This document shows, one piece after another, positions 22,856 through 33,590 of a stretch of DNA of 64,000 nt. This DNA comes from Brachypodium distachyon (Eukaryota; Streptophyta; Magnoliopsida; Poales; Poaceae). The position numbers were made by a program, and so were the translations under genes. Positions within the stretch are counted from its first letter, which is position 1. Each line of letters starts with the position of its first letter. The notes beneath the pieces were generated by a model. That model searched no databases and had not been told where the DNA came from. It saw nothing but the letters and a program-made list of their open reading frames with translations. The DNA is taken from NCBI RefSeq assembly GCF_000005505.3, contig NC_016131.3, positions 52,375,355 through 52,439,354 on the forward strand, in the 5' to 3' direction.

Positions 22856-23768
22856 TGTTGTAGTAAAATAAAATCCTTAAATGGGCCAAGCCGTAAATCC
22901 TACGTGGCGACGACCAAGTCAACACTTCGCAAGCATGAGTCAAGACGCCCACGTGGCGCGGTCAATCCTACGTGACAAAGGAAGACAAGTCAACAATTCA
23001 CAGCCTCTCATGTCATGGTCAAAGGGTCAAATGAGATAGAGTAGGGGGCAAGAAAGGTGTGAGGAGGGGGCCCTTAGTCCATGGTGGACCATGGACCAAG
23101 CCTCTCTTTTCCCTCACGGTGCACACAAAAGTTATGGACCAAAGGAGCTACTTTTACCGTTTTCTCCCACTTTTCTCTCTCCCTCCAGGGTAGCCATGGT
23201 CTTTTGGCATGGACCCCTAGGCTATAAATACCCCCCATGTGGGCATGTATCACTCACTCTCACTTGAATAAACTCATGGGTAGAGGGCTAGAGTGCTCCC
23301 TCTAAGGTTCGCTCTCGCGCGCCGCTCTCGACTCAAAGTCGATCGGCCTCGAGGAAGCCTTCTAGGGGACTCTAGTTTCGAGGCTCCGAGCTAGCCTTGG
23401 TTGGCTCGGGCTCAAAGGAGAAGGGGTTGGGTTAGAGTTCCGAGGGTAGCATAACCTCGATACTTGGAAAGACGCGTTCGGTCCAAGTACGAGGCGGCCC
23501 CGACGAACCTCTCGCGGAAAGGTGTCTTGGGAAGATCCGCTAGGCCCAAGCCCTAGGCTAACAACCCCCTCGAAGCCTTTCCTAACATAGGATTAAGTCG
23601 CACCCGCAAGGTCGACCGAACCTATTCAAAAAATATCGACGTGTCAACTTGTCCAAGTGTACGGCGACCTTCGCTATAAGGCCGGCGTACACGCCCTACC
23701 TTTATTCCTGTACTTGTGCCATCGAGCATTGGCACCCGTTACTCTAATTGTTGTCGAGAACAACAACA
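22856..23768 (+). repeat. 3' LTR of the 12.7-kb element
   Basis: It starts TGTTGTAGTAAAATAA and ends GAGAACAACAACA, followed by the target duplication GGTTA (23769-23773). Length is 913 bp. Unlike the 5' copy it keeps the promoter segment with TATAAATA at 23223-23230. Confidence 0.9.
23223..23230 (+). promoter_or_regulatory. TATA box in the 3' LTR
   Basis: GCTATAAATACCCC sits about 370 bp into the LTR. This segment is absent from the 5' LTR, so only the 3' copy retains a core promoter, and transcription from it would read into the flank at 23774. Confidence 0.6.
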
Positions 23769-23773
23769 GGTTA

Positions 23774-24400
23774 CAAGTAATGGAGTTGAGAGATGGGTCT
23801 GGATGTTGAGGGACCAACTCCCACAATTTTAGAAACATGGAGAGATGTGAGAATTCAGAAGGAATTGTTTGCTTGAGATGATCCCAACCGTTCATGATAA
23901 CTTATATTATCCTCTCTAACATAATTTCTCATGAGCTCCCACCAACCAAATAAGGAAACAGACTTTCCTCGTTAACCACGTATATTTTCCATCCAATACC
24001 AAATGAGGGACTGATTATAAGAATCAATTTTGCAGGTCTAATCTCCTCTTAACTTCGTACTCTAAAGTCATATTCCAGCTCGGTTCTTTTGTCTCTTATA
24101 TCGTTCATAAAACTTGTGATGGAGAATCACGCCACTTTATCCTCGTCGACACCTCTACTCACTGTGTGCTGAGATGAATGAGATGGCAACTCCGAAATCT
24201 ATGTTATACAGGGCCATGGGCCATTCATCAGGGCTTGCAAGGGGCCAGAAAATTAAAAAGTAGGGTTCCCGAATCAAGCTAATCCCTCAGTATATCTGCC
24301 TGATCCAAAAAAATGTCCAGCCTATTCATCTGCAAGAGACTATTTCTCTGCTACTAGAAACTTATGTGTCATTAGTTAAGTAACGAATTATGCTTCTTAA
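23774..24400. other. Unassigned flank right of the 12.7-kb element
   Basis: No gene is seen. Joined to 11047 it would give TTTGTTTGGTTACAAG, and AACCAAATAAGG appears near 23943. This is an inverted TTTGGTT motif that could be a small hAT-like MITE split by the retrotransposon, but support is weak. Confidence 0.3.
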
Positions 24401-25510
24401 TCACTCTTGGAATGAAACGCTGCCTAATAAACTGGAAAAAGGATCTGTAAGCCTAAAATTAAAGGTGGCTTGGGTTTCAGAAGAATTGAAATGTATAATT
24501 CATGCCTCCTGTGCAAGTGGTGGTGGAGGTTGGATGTCAAGGAGGGCATGTGGCAGCAGATTGTCACAAAGAAATACCTTCAGCATCACAGTATTACTAC
24601 TGTTACTATGAAAATTACTGACTCCCCCTGCTGGAAAGATATGATGCAGGTTAAACCTTTATACCTTAGTGGGAGATATCATAAGGTGGGATCTAGCAGG
24701 GGAATACTGTTCTGGGAGGATAAGTGGATGGGGCAGGATAGTTTCTGCTCCATGTACCCTGAGTTGTATCTTTTCTGTGATAAAAAAAGAAGTGACCTTG
24801 GCCTTTGCAATAGAAAACTATAACTGTTTCTCTTTCTCTAGATGGCTTAATGGTCCTTTGGCTGAACAATGGGACAGTTTGAGTGCTGTTATAAGCAATG
24901 TTACCTTATTCAATCTAAATGATTGTGTACAGTGGAAATGGGGTCCTAAAAAGATGTTTACTGTGAACTCTGCCTATAAACATCTAAGTAAAGGGATTGT
25001 CGGCCCTGATCTCTCCTTCATTTGGCAGTGCAAACTGCCTCTTAAAATAAAAGTGTTCATTTGGCAGATTTTCCTAAACTCAATTCTTACCAAGGATAAT
25101 ATGGTAAAGAGATGCTGGCCAGGTGACCCTGAGTGCTTCTTTTGTCATAAACATGAAACTCTAAACCATCTCTTTTTTTAATGCACTGTGGCCAGGTTTG
25201 TCTGGGGGTGTGTTGCTCGCTTTCTGGGCACTGACATGATCCCCAAAAATGTGTGGCAGTATTTCATTTGGCTTGGGAGACTCATCAAAATCTACCACTT
25301 ATGTTTTGTGGAAGGGTTGGGGGCTGTGTGTTGGGCAATATGGAAAGCTAGGAATGGCGTTTGCTTTGAAAAGAAAGTTTTGCATCATCCTGAGGCTATT
25401 GTTTACTCTATGTGCTCCTTTCTTTAGTGCTGGGCAAGCCTTCAGAAGGAGTCACGACAACAACAGGTGAAGGATGGGACTCATGGCCTGCTACAGATGA
25501 TGGCTCCGTT
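24400..25510 (+). pseudogene. LINE 3' remnant with reverse-transcriptase zinc-binding domain (zf-RVT)
   Basis: In shifting frames the plus strand encodes the C-terminal part of a plant LINE ORF2. GGLGFRRIEMYNSCLLCKWW lies near 24460. GILFWEDKWMG follows near 24700, then the zf-RVT domain with WQCKLPLKIKVFIWQ and a C-x2-C-x4-H pattern (CFFCHKHETLNHLF) to 25181. A TAA at 25179-25181 and frame changes near 24800 break it. The continuation WAIWKARNGVCFE near 25340 is also typical of this family. Endonuclease and RT core are missing, and the fragment is 5'-truncated. Confidence 0.8.
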
Positions 25511-25609
25511 GCTGCGAAGAATGCGAGACAGTTTGTCGACTGGGGGGCGTAATCAACGGCTCATGCTATGGGATGGTTGAAGAAGGGGTGTGCTCTGTGC
25601 TCTGATAAG

Positions 25610-27195
25610 CTCTCTATATGGAGTTCTTGAACTTGGGTCGAGGAGCAGCAAATAAGGTGGGCCGTGCTCTTGAGGAAATTCGTGTGCAGGCCAGAGGCAA
25701 GCCCAAAATCCTCAAGCAATGCCGAACACGCCCGGAGCTCCATCGCATCAGGCCGGAAGAAAGCAACCACGTCGTCAGCGAAGATGGAGGTGCGCTGCCG
25801 AAGACCACAATCCACCAGAAGACCCCCTTCCGAGGCATGGCGGAACAACTTGTCCAGGACATCCATCGCGAGGACAAAGAGCATAGGGGATAGGGGGTCC
25901 CCCTGTCTCAAGCCGCGACGATGAGAGATCTCCATGCCAGGAACACCGTTGAGGAGCACCCGAGGAGTCCACCAATCCAGGAGAGCCAGCAGCCTCCAAA
26001 GCCCAACCGCAAGAGGACATCGAACAGGAAGGACCAGTGAACGGAGTCGAAGGCCTTGGTGATGTCCATCTTGAGCAAAACTGTGGATCTTCGGGAAGCA
26101 TGAAGATGGCGAGCAGACCACTGCACCAAGACAAAGTTGGCATGCAGGTATCGCCCCTTGATGAAGGTGTTCTAGTGTGGCCCCACCAAAACCGGGAGAT
26201 GCGGCGCCAGACGACACGCTAAAACCTTAGTGACGAGCTTCGCCAAGCTATGAATGAGGCTAATCGGGCGAAAGTCCCGTAGCTCCTTGGCGTCAGGCCG
26301 CTTCGGCAGCAGCGAGATGAGAGCCTGATTCACATCCGCGAACCCACAGGTGTGGAGGCGAAAAACGTGTGGAAGCAGTCCATAACGTCTCCTTTAATGA
26401 TCTGCCAGCACGCGGTGTCCTGGGGTAGCGCACGAACAGCTTTCCACACCTCCTCCTCCGAGAACTTGGCCTCCAGCTCAGACAAATCGAACTGCGGAAC
26501 TCCGAGAAAGCTAATATCAAGCGCAAAGGGGCGATCCACCGAGGAACCAATGAGGTTAGAGAAAAACGCATCAGCCGCATCCGCCTTCAGCTCATGGTTA
26601 GTGATGAGATGACCGTCAACCAGGAGGTGCGAGATGAAGTTCTTGCGCTGCCTGTGACTGGCGTTGAGATGGAAGAATTTAGTATTCGCATCACCCTCCT
26701 TCAGCCAGAGAAGCCGGGAACGCTGCCGCGCGATCGTGCGTTGGAGCGAAGAGAGGCAGAGAAACTTCCACTTGAGATGGCCACGAAGATGACGCTCCTC
26801 CATGGACAGATCTCGAGACTCCATGGCAACGTCTAAACGCAGGATCACCTCCGTGGCGACCAAAATTTGGAGCTTGACATCACCGATCAACTTATCGCTC
26901 CAGCTGCGGAGGCGCTTGGCGCACCGACGAAGCTTCGAAACCACCCGCTTGAAAGGGTTAGCGACGGTGGGCCCAGAATTCCACGCCTCGGCCACGATCT
27001 CCTGAAACCCGGGAGCCTTGGTCCAATGCGCCTCGAAATGAAAACGACGACCAAAGTGAGTGGAGGCGTCAAGCTCGAGAAGGAGCGGCGCATGATCCGA
27101 GGTGGCGGTGGAGAAAGCAGACAGATGGCGTTTCCCAATCCACAGAAACAAAAACACGGTCCAGGCGTTTCAGACGACGGACCCAATGACATCCC
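25610..27195 (-). pseudogene. L1-type LINE ORF2 remnant: endonuclease tail, linker, reverse transcriptase
   Basis: On the minus strand, 27195-27075 carries the end of the endonuclease (RLDRVFVSVDWE, SDHAPLLLEL). The linker up to about 26340 has WLKEGDANTKFFHLNAS. Reverse transcriptase follows with DITKAFDSVHW near 26080, RGLRQGDPLSPMLFVLAMDV near 25890 and FADD near 25790. A frame change is needed near 26330 and between the first and second RT blocks (about 25920), so the copy is dead. It is truncated at both ends and lies tail to tail with the LINE at 24400-25510. Confidence 0.85.
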
Positions 27196-27700
27196 CTAAA
27201 CGGACAAAATATCATATTTGTCCGCACACAACAGGAGATGGGAGAAGGAGAATAAAAAGTGAAAAGAAGAGGAGAAAGCAGGAGATGGGAAAAGGAGAAT
27301 AAAAAGTGAAAAGAAAAGGAGAAAGGATAAAGAGAAAAAAAAACTAATTTGGGATAGGAATTTGAGGGATGTGGTTGGGTGATGAGGGCGGACATGGGGA
27401 TGACACATGTCCACTTGCTCCTTCAAATGACCAAAATAAGGACATTTTGGGACAAAATTTGAGAGATCCCATTGAAGTAAGCTCACCGGACAACGGACAA
27501 TGGGGATAGCGTCATCTCTATTTCTGCCTTGAGGAGAAGGTAATCGGCAACGGGCCGTCTGCAGCCTCAACATGCGCACCATGACCCTCCTGCCGTCCAG
27601 CTTCCTCCCGGAGTCATGTCCGGGACTCCGATTTCTTGAAACGCCTCCAGATGGTCGGAGTTGGGTTTTGACCAAGATCGCATTAGTGTTCAAAAAGACA
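27196..27700. other. Purine-rich non-coding stretch with a 55-bp duplication
   Basis: Bases near 27230-27340 hold two copies of a purine-rich unit (AGGAGATGGGAGAAGGAGAA followed by TAAAAAGTGAAAAG). No gene is seen. Confidence 0.5.
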
Positions 27701-27704
27701 CATG

Positions 27705-27815
27705 CTTCCTCCGTCTCATATCAAGTGACTTTCTATTACATGTATCTAAACGTTTTTTAGACATAAATACATTTATATTTGGACAAATTTGAGTTCTTAA
27801 TATGGACCGAGGAAG
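27705..27815. mobile_element. Degenerate Stowaway MITE
   Basis: It starts CTTCCTCCGTCTCATATCAA and ends TATGGACCGAGGAAG followed by TA. The interior GACATAAATACATTTATATTTGG is shared with other MITEs in the window. Confidence 0.7.
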
Positions 27816-27999
27816 TATTATTTTTAAGCTGTCTTCAGATATGTCACGCATCTAGCCCAAACTCTATGATCTTTTATTTAAATTAGGCAATTCTTTTGCC
27901 TAGCGAGTAGGTTACGCTGTATAAGCGAGGTCAAACTTAAATCTCTAAGTTTATTTTCGTGGCCTTTGCCTACGCACATATGCACTTTGCATGTCCCAA

Positions 28000-29346
28000 A
28001 ATTATTAGAGATCACGTCCAGTAAAGACATAATCTGCCAGTATAAAAAGCCCAATATATACCAAACAAGAATGGTAACATGTCTATCTGTACCTGTCTAC
28101 GGACCGTTTCCTTCAGTTTCGTTTCCCCTCTGTCTCTCTCCGGCCCCCTATCCCTCTCACCTGCGCCAGCAGCCCGGCCACCTCCTCCAGCCGAGCTCCA
28201 CCGCCGCGCGTCCGGCTGCACGCCGCCTCGCCTGCCCGAGTTCCGCTGGCATCCCTTTCTCTGCTCCGCTAGCCCCCCCTCGCCATCTTCACCAGTTGTG
28301 CCGCGTTCCTCCCTGGCAGTTGCGCGGGCGGATTAGAAGGGGCGGCGTCTGTCGTGTTGCGAGGGCCGCAATCTACCGAAGCTCGAGCACCTCCTCGTGT
28401 CCGCTCCGCTCGCAGTGCCGCCGCCGCCCCTGGTCGTTGGGGCACAACTCGCCGAGCTCGGGTTCGCCTGGAAGCAGATCCAACCCAATGGACGCCTCTC
28501 CTCCCCAGTCCCGAGGGACGCCGCCTCCCTACCCTGTCCGAGGACGAGGCGATTGGATCTGGGCAACGGCAGTGTGCAAGGAGACCAGAGGAGGTGTGGT
28601 GAGACAAAGGGGGGCATCGGTGAGTGGCTTAGCAACGACGTCTCAGGCCTCACGATCTGACGCACGGTCTGTCCGCGAGGGCTAGCGGCGACTCTGCACC
28701 GTTGACCTCCTTGCACAACGCCGCAAGCAGGTCGACGCAGGCTCAGGTGAGTCGCGCTTGTGGCAAGAAGAACCCTCTCACTTTTCCTTAAAACATCTCC
28801 GTTAATTTGTTCATTCATGGTCATGGCATGTCTGCAACGTCTTTGTGTTTTTCTGTTTTTTATCACATTTCCTTCTTCCTCTAGCTCATCTCTGTGCTGC
28901 AGGCGCGATTGTTGCTGCCAGTGAGGAAGGGGAGACCACCGGCGGTGGAATTTATGAATGGTGTCAGCTGTATCTTCTATCCTTGTAGCTTTTCTTATAT
29001 AAGAATATGGATGAGAGAGTGGGAGGTGGAGGGAGAGAGACGTGCATGGAGATTCATTGGAGTTGGAGAAGATCGATGGTGATGCTACCAGAGTTGTGGT
29101 TTGATTAGACTGGAGTGGTTTTGCACTTAGGACATGAATGAAGGTGAGAGAAAACTTAGTGTCATGTGAGATCTTTCTTAACAAATGCAATGTCGCCACA
29201 ATTGAAATGATAAACCGCCAGTCGAAGAGAAAAGTAGAGGCGATGAAGAAAACAACACAATACAACCAGTTCTTTGTGATCATGGTCCCTAGCAACAAAC
29301 GGAAGGCAACGCAGCGCCGTGGCAACGCACGGGCATTTCAGCTAGT
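28000..29346 (+). mobile_element. Helitron-like element, 3' end recognised
   Basis: The sequence ends in a hairpin (CCGTGGCAACGCACGG at about 29316-29331) followed eight to nine bases later by CTAG at 29342-29345 and T. This is the 3' terminus of many grass Helitrons. The 5' TC end could not be placed; 28000 is only a guess. The GC-rich part at 28150-28600 resembles a captured gene 5' exon but shows no domain. Confidence 0.5.
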
Positions 29347-29410
29347 ATTACAAAATTCAAAAGTGAAAGGAACTCTCGATGAAAAAAGCATTGGAGGGCT
29401 TCGTTTCATA

Positions 29411-29640
29411 CCTACACTACTACGGAAACATATATCAGTGGTGGGTGAAATTTGCCATCAGTGGGGGCTGGCCGAGCCGCCCCAAATCTTTCGTCACTGA
29501 TGTATTTTGGAGAAAAAAAAATCCATGAACGGGCCCCAGGCCCGCCCTGCAGTCCGAACTTGACCTCACGACACCTGCTGCAGCCACAGGCATCGGCGGT
29601 GGCTGGAGAAGATCGGCGGAGGGCTGCCCTTCTTGGCACA
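29411..29640 (+). mobile_element. Possible CACTA left end
   Basis: CACTACTACGGAAACATATA at about 29411 followed by tandem-like CAGTGGTGGG and CAGTGGGGGCTGG words resembles a CACTA terminus and subterminal repeats. No right end was assigned. Confidence 0.35.
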
Positions 29641-29688
29641 AAGAAGCCTATGGCTCATTCTGTAGTTTGGTTTGCTATCATGTTCATC

Positions 29689-29920
29689 GGGGTGTGTTTG
29701 GTTTGCTATCAAAACATACCAAGCAATTTTTTGATCATTGATTAAAATTTGGTGTTTGTTTGGATGGTGACCAAATATTTGGCTAGCCAATGTCTCGTAG
29801 TCCATTTTAGTTCAACTTTTTGGCCAAAGTTGGCAACTCATGGGCTAGCAAAACCATCACCAATTATTTGGCTAGCCAAATTTTTGGTAGGACAACTTTA
29901 TACTCAAACCAAACAGCCCC
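29689..29920. mobile_element. Small MITE with GGGG-TGTTTGG termini
   Basis: The left end GGGGTGTGTTTGGTTTG and the right end CAAACCAAACAGCCCC are inverted repeats. The interior holds further GGCTAGCCAA words. Length is about 232 bp. The terminus type suggests a hAT-like or Harbinger-like MITE; the target duplication is not clear. Confidence 0.65.
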
Positions 29921-30440
29921 GATACCAAAAGCGACTAACATGTCAGAGAGTATGCACACACTGTCTCAGTTTCATCTCTTAAGCTTGTTACATTCACTAT
30001 TACAGGATAGCTAATCTCTGACGTCTCCTTTGACGTGTTACAGAAGCATTAGTAACCATGCGCCGGAGATGTGATAACACCACTCCAGATGCTTCTTCCA
30101 TAAGAAGTGTCAAAAGTATAATTTTCATGAACCGGATTGATAGTACTGCAAGTTACACTCCTGACACTTCCTACGGTTGGACATCAATGATGAACCCTCC
30201 ATGGCAAAAAGAAAATGTCACCGCCGATGTCTTTTTGACCACAACGTCAGTGGTGATGACAATGTTAAACCAAAACATTCAAATCATGCAGAAACAAATA
30301 ATCCATGGCATATGCCAAAATTTCACTTCATTCATACAAGTTCGAACACATATACATTGACTTGCATAAAACTATTGAAATGCATATATATTGCATTGCA
30401 TATAAAGGACTGTATCGTCTGATTGATCTTGTCGCAAATC
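29921..30440. other. Unassigned sequence
   Basis: Only a 100-codon plus-strand frame (30058-30360, ATG start) without recognisable domain is present. I do not regard it as a supported gene. Confidence 0.35.
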
Positions 30441-31416
30441 TGATGGCGAATGACCTGTTGCACCTTAGCAACTGTTGTGGCGTTATCATCGGGGTTCATG
30501 GTGATCAGAGCATTGGAGATCGCTGGCTCTGACACCAAACTGGTAGAACTAGAGCTTGGAATAGCCCACGGCCCTGATCTTAGGCCGTAGGGGTGCTCGA
30601 GGGGAAGAGGCCGTGACTTGAAGCCGTGGAGCCCCCGCCGGAGCTAGGGATTTGTGGAACAATGAACGGAATGGTGACACCTTCTGGCTCCTTCTCAGCG
30701 GTGTTGTTTACCTCAATAAAGCTCCTACCAAAACTTTGCCCCGCATTGAACACACCTTATTGCTCCTTCTATGTTGTGTCGTTTGCCTCAATAAAGCTCG
30801 TACCGAAAGTGACTAATAGGATTGAGAACCGTCAGAAAATTTATTTGCCAGACAAAGAAGAGCCGGACCCTGCGCCTTGGTTTGGTGATCCATCTCTGCT
30901 CACGGAAATCAGTGGAGAGCTTGTACAAGTCTGACGTTAGCTTGCCGGGCACACTGTCTGCAGCCAACTACAGGGTCCATCTGGGTGATCAGAGCATCAT
31001 ATGAGGACTGCAGTGCCTGATTGATCTTGTCATCACCATGTTAGACTTAAACATTTATAGAAATGACATTTACATGCACTGGTCTGATGTTGGTATAGCG
31101 AGCTGTAGATGTAGCAGTGCTCGTAGGACGGCGCTGTCCAGAATGCCGATGGCACTAGCTGTCGGTGGCAGCGGTCTTCCCGTGCGCTTCAGCAACTCCC
31201 TAGATCGGTAGGGGTTGTTAGGTTGTTGGGTATGGCGATATCCTTGCGTGAACCAGAGAGAACCCGAGGGAGCTAGACCCCCCTTTATATAAGGTGCTGT
31301 GCGACAGGGGGCCGAAACCATAAGTTGGTTAGTTTCCTGATCAGGGCGCCATCAATGGGATTAAGTCCATAAACGTTGGTTTATGACCTTTCCCTCATCA
31401 ATTTCCTAAATCAACA
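30441..31416 (-). mobile_element. Minus-strand LTR retrotransposon debris (LTR plus primer binding site)
   Basis: On the minus strand TTTGGTGTCAGAGCC at 30525-30539 is a good initiator-Met-type primer site, and an LTR-like end (TCTAGTTCTACCA) lies immediately to its right at 30541. Further right, 31416 begins TGTTGATTTAGG on the minus strand, preceded by the purine run CACAGGGG, and a TATA box (TTATATAAAGG) lies at about 31283-31293. These features belong to one or two LTRs; I could not resolve which. A related LTR/primer junction is at 42990-43440. Confidence 0.55.
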
Positions 31417-31417
31417 C

Positions 31418-31422
31418 CCCTG
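31418..31422. repeat. Target site duplication CCCTG (left copy)
   Basis: CCCTG occurs immediately left of TGACGAGC at 31423 and immediately right of CCACGTCA ending at 42918. This places the left element border at 31423, not at the LTR border 31542. Confidence 0.65.
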
Positions 31423-31541
31423 TGACGAGCGGTAGGGGACTCGAGGATCCCCGACTCCGCCTGAGTCGATGATGGTCTTTCTGGATCTGAAACCGCTAAG
31501 ATCGCGACTCCAACACACGTCTTTCCCACAGACGGCGCCAA
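31423..31541 (-). repeat. 119-bp extension: copy of primer site and leader beyond the 3' LTR
   Basis: The segment is nearly identical to 42313-42430, which follows the 5' LTR. It includes the primer site TGGCGCCGTCTGTGGG (minus strand, 31540-31525) and part of the leader. It ends with GCTCGTCA on the minus strand, so the element as inserted still has TG...CA ends. Confidence 0.75.
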
Positions 31542-32028
31542 TGACAAAGATGTGACTTCGACAATGTCCATATTGATGGACTTGTATCAAGGAAAGATTT
31601 CGAGTGTGTGTTGGCGAACTCGTCGGCAAACAAGGACACAGGGGACACGATTTACCCAGGTTTAGGGCCCTCGATGAGCCAATACCCCTACGTCCTGCAT
31701 GTCGGATCTGTATTGCTGAGTCGATTACAATGGGGTGCCGTAGAGTCTAGATGCACAGAGTCAATGAGTGCCTCTAGGAGACTTGTATCTAAATTGGGGG
31801 TGTCTCCTTGGCTCCCCCTCCTGGTCCTGTATATATGCAGAAACTCAGGTCTAAGGTAGAGTCCAAGTCGGTTACAATGAGGAAATATACTCTAATTAAT
31901 ATCCCTTATCTTGAGTCGCAAGATTTGGCATGTAGACTCCTGGAGTCGTAGTAGGCTTCCTTGTGGGCCCCAGCTGGGTTGCAACGGGTATACTTGAGTC
32001 GAATACGTGGTTAGTCATAACCACGTCA
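31542..32028 (-). repeat. 3' LTR of the 11.5-kb element
   Basis: On the minus strand it runs TGACGTGGTTATGAC...CTTTGTCA, 487 bp, and closely matches 42431-42918. The purine-rich GGGGGCTAC precedes it on the minus strand at 32029-32040, the place of the polypurine tract. Confidence 0.88.
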
Positions 32029-32469
32029 GTAGCCCCCAAGTGCCTAGTTGAGTCGAAGACTTGAGTAGAGTCTTTCTCCGTAAAGAATGAACTCATTTTG
32101 CTGTTGAGCCAGTTGCATGATGCTGCAAAATTGGTATCTCATCGAGTTGACTTCGAATGAGAAGCGTTTCGACTCAGAGAATGTCCGAGCCGATGTTTTG
32201 ATGTTCGACTTTAAGTAACAGTTTCACCATATGATTTTGATAGCAGGTCAAATCAATATGCAATGAGAAGTGTTGCGTAGGGATATATGCTTAATGTGCC
32301 TAGATACTCGAGAAGTTGAGTCTAGTTAATCGCTCTAGGGAGAATACAACACTAGCTTTCATCAGCATTCGAGTCCCTGGGCTCGAACCTGGCAACTGGC
32401 GAATTTCGACTTAGCCTGCTGGGGTATTATAGAGTCGAATTCCAGTTTTCAAGTACTCAACTCATTCAT

Positions 32470-32960
32470 CAAGATTGCTTGTACTGAAAATACGCAGCTG
32501 GTGCGCTTCCAGGCCCTATAGGAAGCCTACGGGTCTTATCTTCATGTAATGAACATGGTTGTAGGGAACGACCCTTAAGTGAGAATTATTACTGGAGGGA
32601 TGCAGTAGATGCATATCCAGGCCTAAATTTTAGGACTTACCTTCATACAATGAGTACGGATTCGACTAGAATAACGTAGCTGGTACGATTCCAGACCCGA
32701 TAGAGAACTTTTGGGTCTTATCTTCATGCAATGAGCATGGGCTTGCTGAAATAACGCAGCTGGTGCGATTTCAGACTCGATGGAATGATCCATGAGGCCT
32801 ATCTTCATGCAATGTGCATGGGTTTACTAGAGCAGTGCAGCTGCTGCGGCTCCAGGCTCTTTGGACGAAATCCAAGAGGCTTACTGTTACGCGAATGAGC
32901 ATAAACAACCAAGGTGACGCAGCTTGTGCGACTCAATTGAGTCGATTATATGAAATCGAC
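32470..32960. repeat. Degenerate tandem repeats of about 90-100 bp
   Basis: Four to five units share CGCAGCTGGTGCG(C/A)TTCCAG, a GGGTCTTATCTTCATG word and CAATGAGCATGG. They diverge considerably from one another. They lie in the 3' internal part of the 11.5-kb element. Confidence 0.65.
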
Positions 32961-33590
32961 TGATTTGTGTCAGGGTCATTACCCTATTTTTACTGTTGTA
33001 AGTAAAAAATAAACAATAGCTGACTGTATGAAGTCTTTAACCAATATAAACCAACAGTCGATTAGTTAATGACTCGAATGAGAATCTTTGTATTCAAGGC
33101 TAAAGACGAGTCTCCACATTTTTATGATCGAATTTTGTTTTGAATGATAGTTTGAGTCATAATATGCGAGTCAGACTTCGTCATTGATGACATACCTGTT
33201 GGAGGTGAAGAGCCGTTTGGTCAACTGATGTGACTGGATGCACAGCCTAGCCTGACAGCTAGGCATACTGTAGGCGTGCGTCACTGGAGAAACAATCACA
33301 CTTCGCGTAGTAAAACGAGACACAATGATGATCTCATTGATTCTCGCGCCCACGAAGTAAGCAGTTATTATCATGCTTGCCGTTTCATATTCCGATTGAT
33401 GCGGAATACGTGGCCACGAACGAGATCGTGCGTCCCAGATTTTTTGCCAAGGTAAGGATAAAAATGGAGGTAGGGTAAATTAGTTTAACTCTTCTTCCTC
33501 CCCGCACCCAGAGCTCAGGCGCCCAAGGTTTTAGCTTCCATAGCCAAAACCTTCGTGTTCCCTGACAAGAACGTCTTTTGACCCAGTAAA

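Larger units (their letters stand above)
11048..23768 (+). mobile_element. 12.7-kb Ty3/gypsy (Tat-lineage) retrotransposon lacking integrase
   Basis: The element has an LTR at each end (11048-11881 and 22856-23768), both starting TGTTGTAGTAAAAT, and is flanked by the 5-bp target duplication GGTTA (11043-11047 and 23769-23773). The order is primer binding site, gag, protease, reverse transcriptase, two RNase H domains, the beginning of the integrase zinc finger and then an abrupt change. After about 16740 comes an LTR-like fragment (16753-17106) and 5.7 kb of non-coding DNA before the polypurine stretch AAGGGGG next to the 3' LTR. Frameshifts and stops in pol make it non-autonomous. Confidence 0.92.

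Noticed and set aside
28333..29325. 330-codon minus-strand open frame
   Set aside because: It crosses compositionally different segments and the Helitron 3' end, and has no domain or conserved motif.
30058..30360. Plus-strand frame of 100 codons with ATG
   Set aside because: It has no domain, sits among transposon debris and shows no promoter or splice context.
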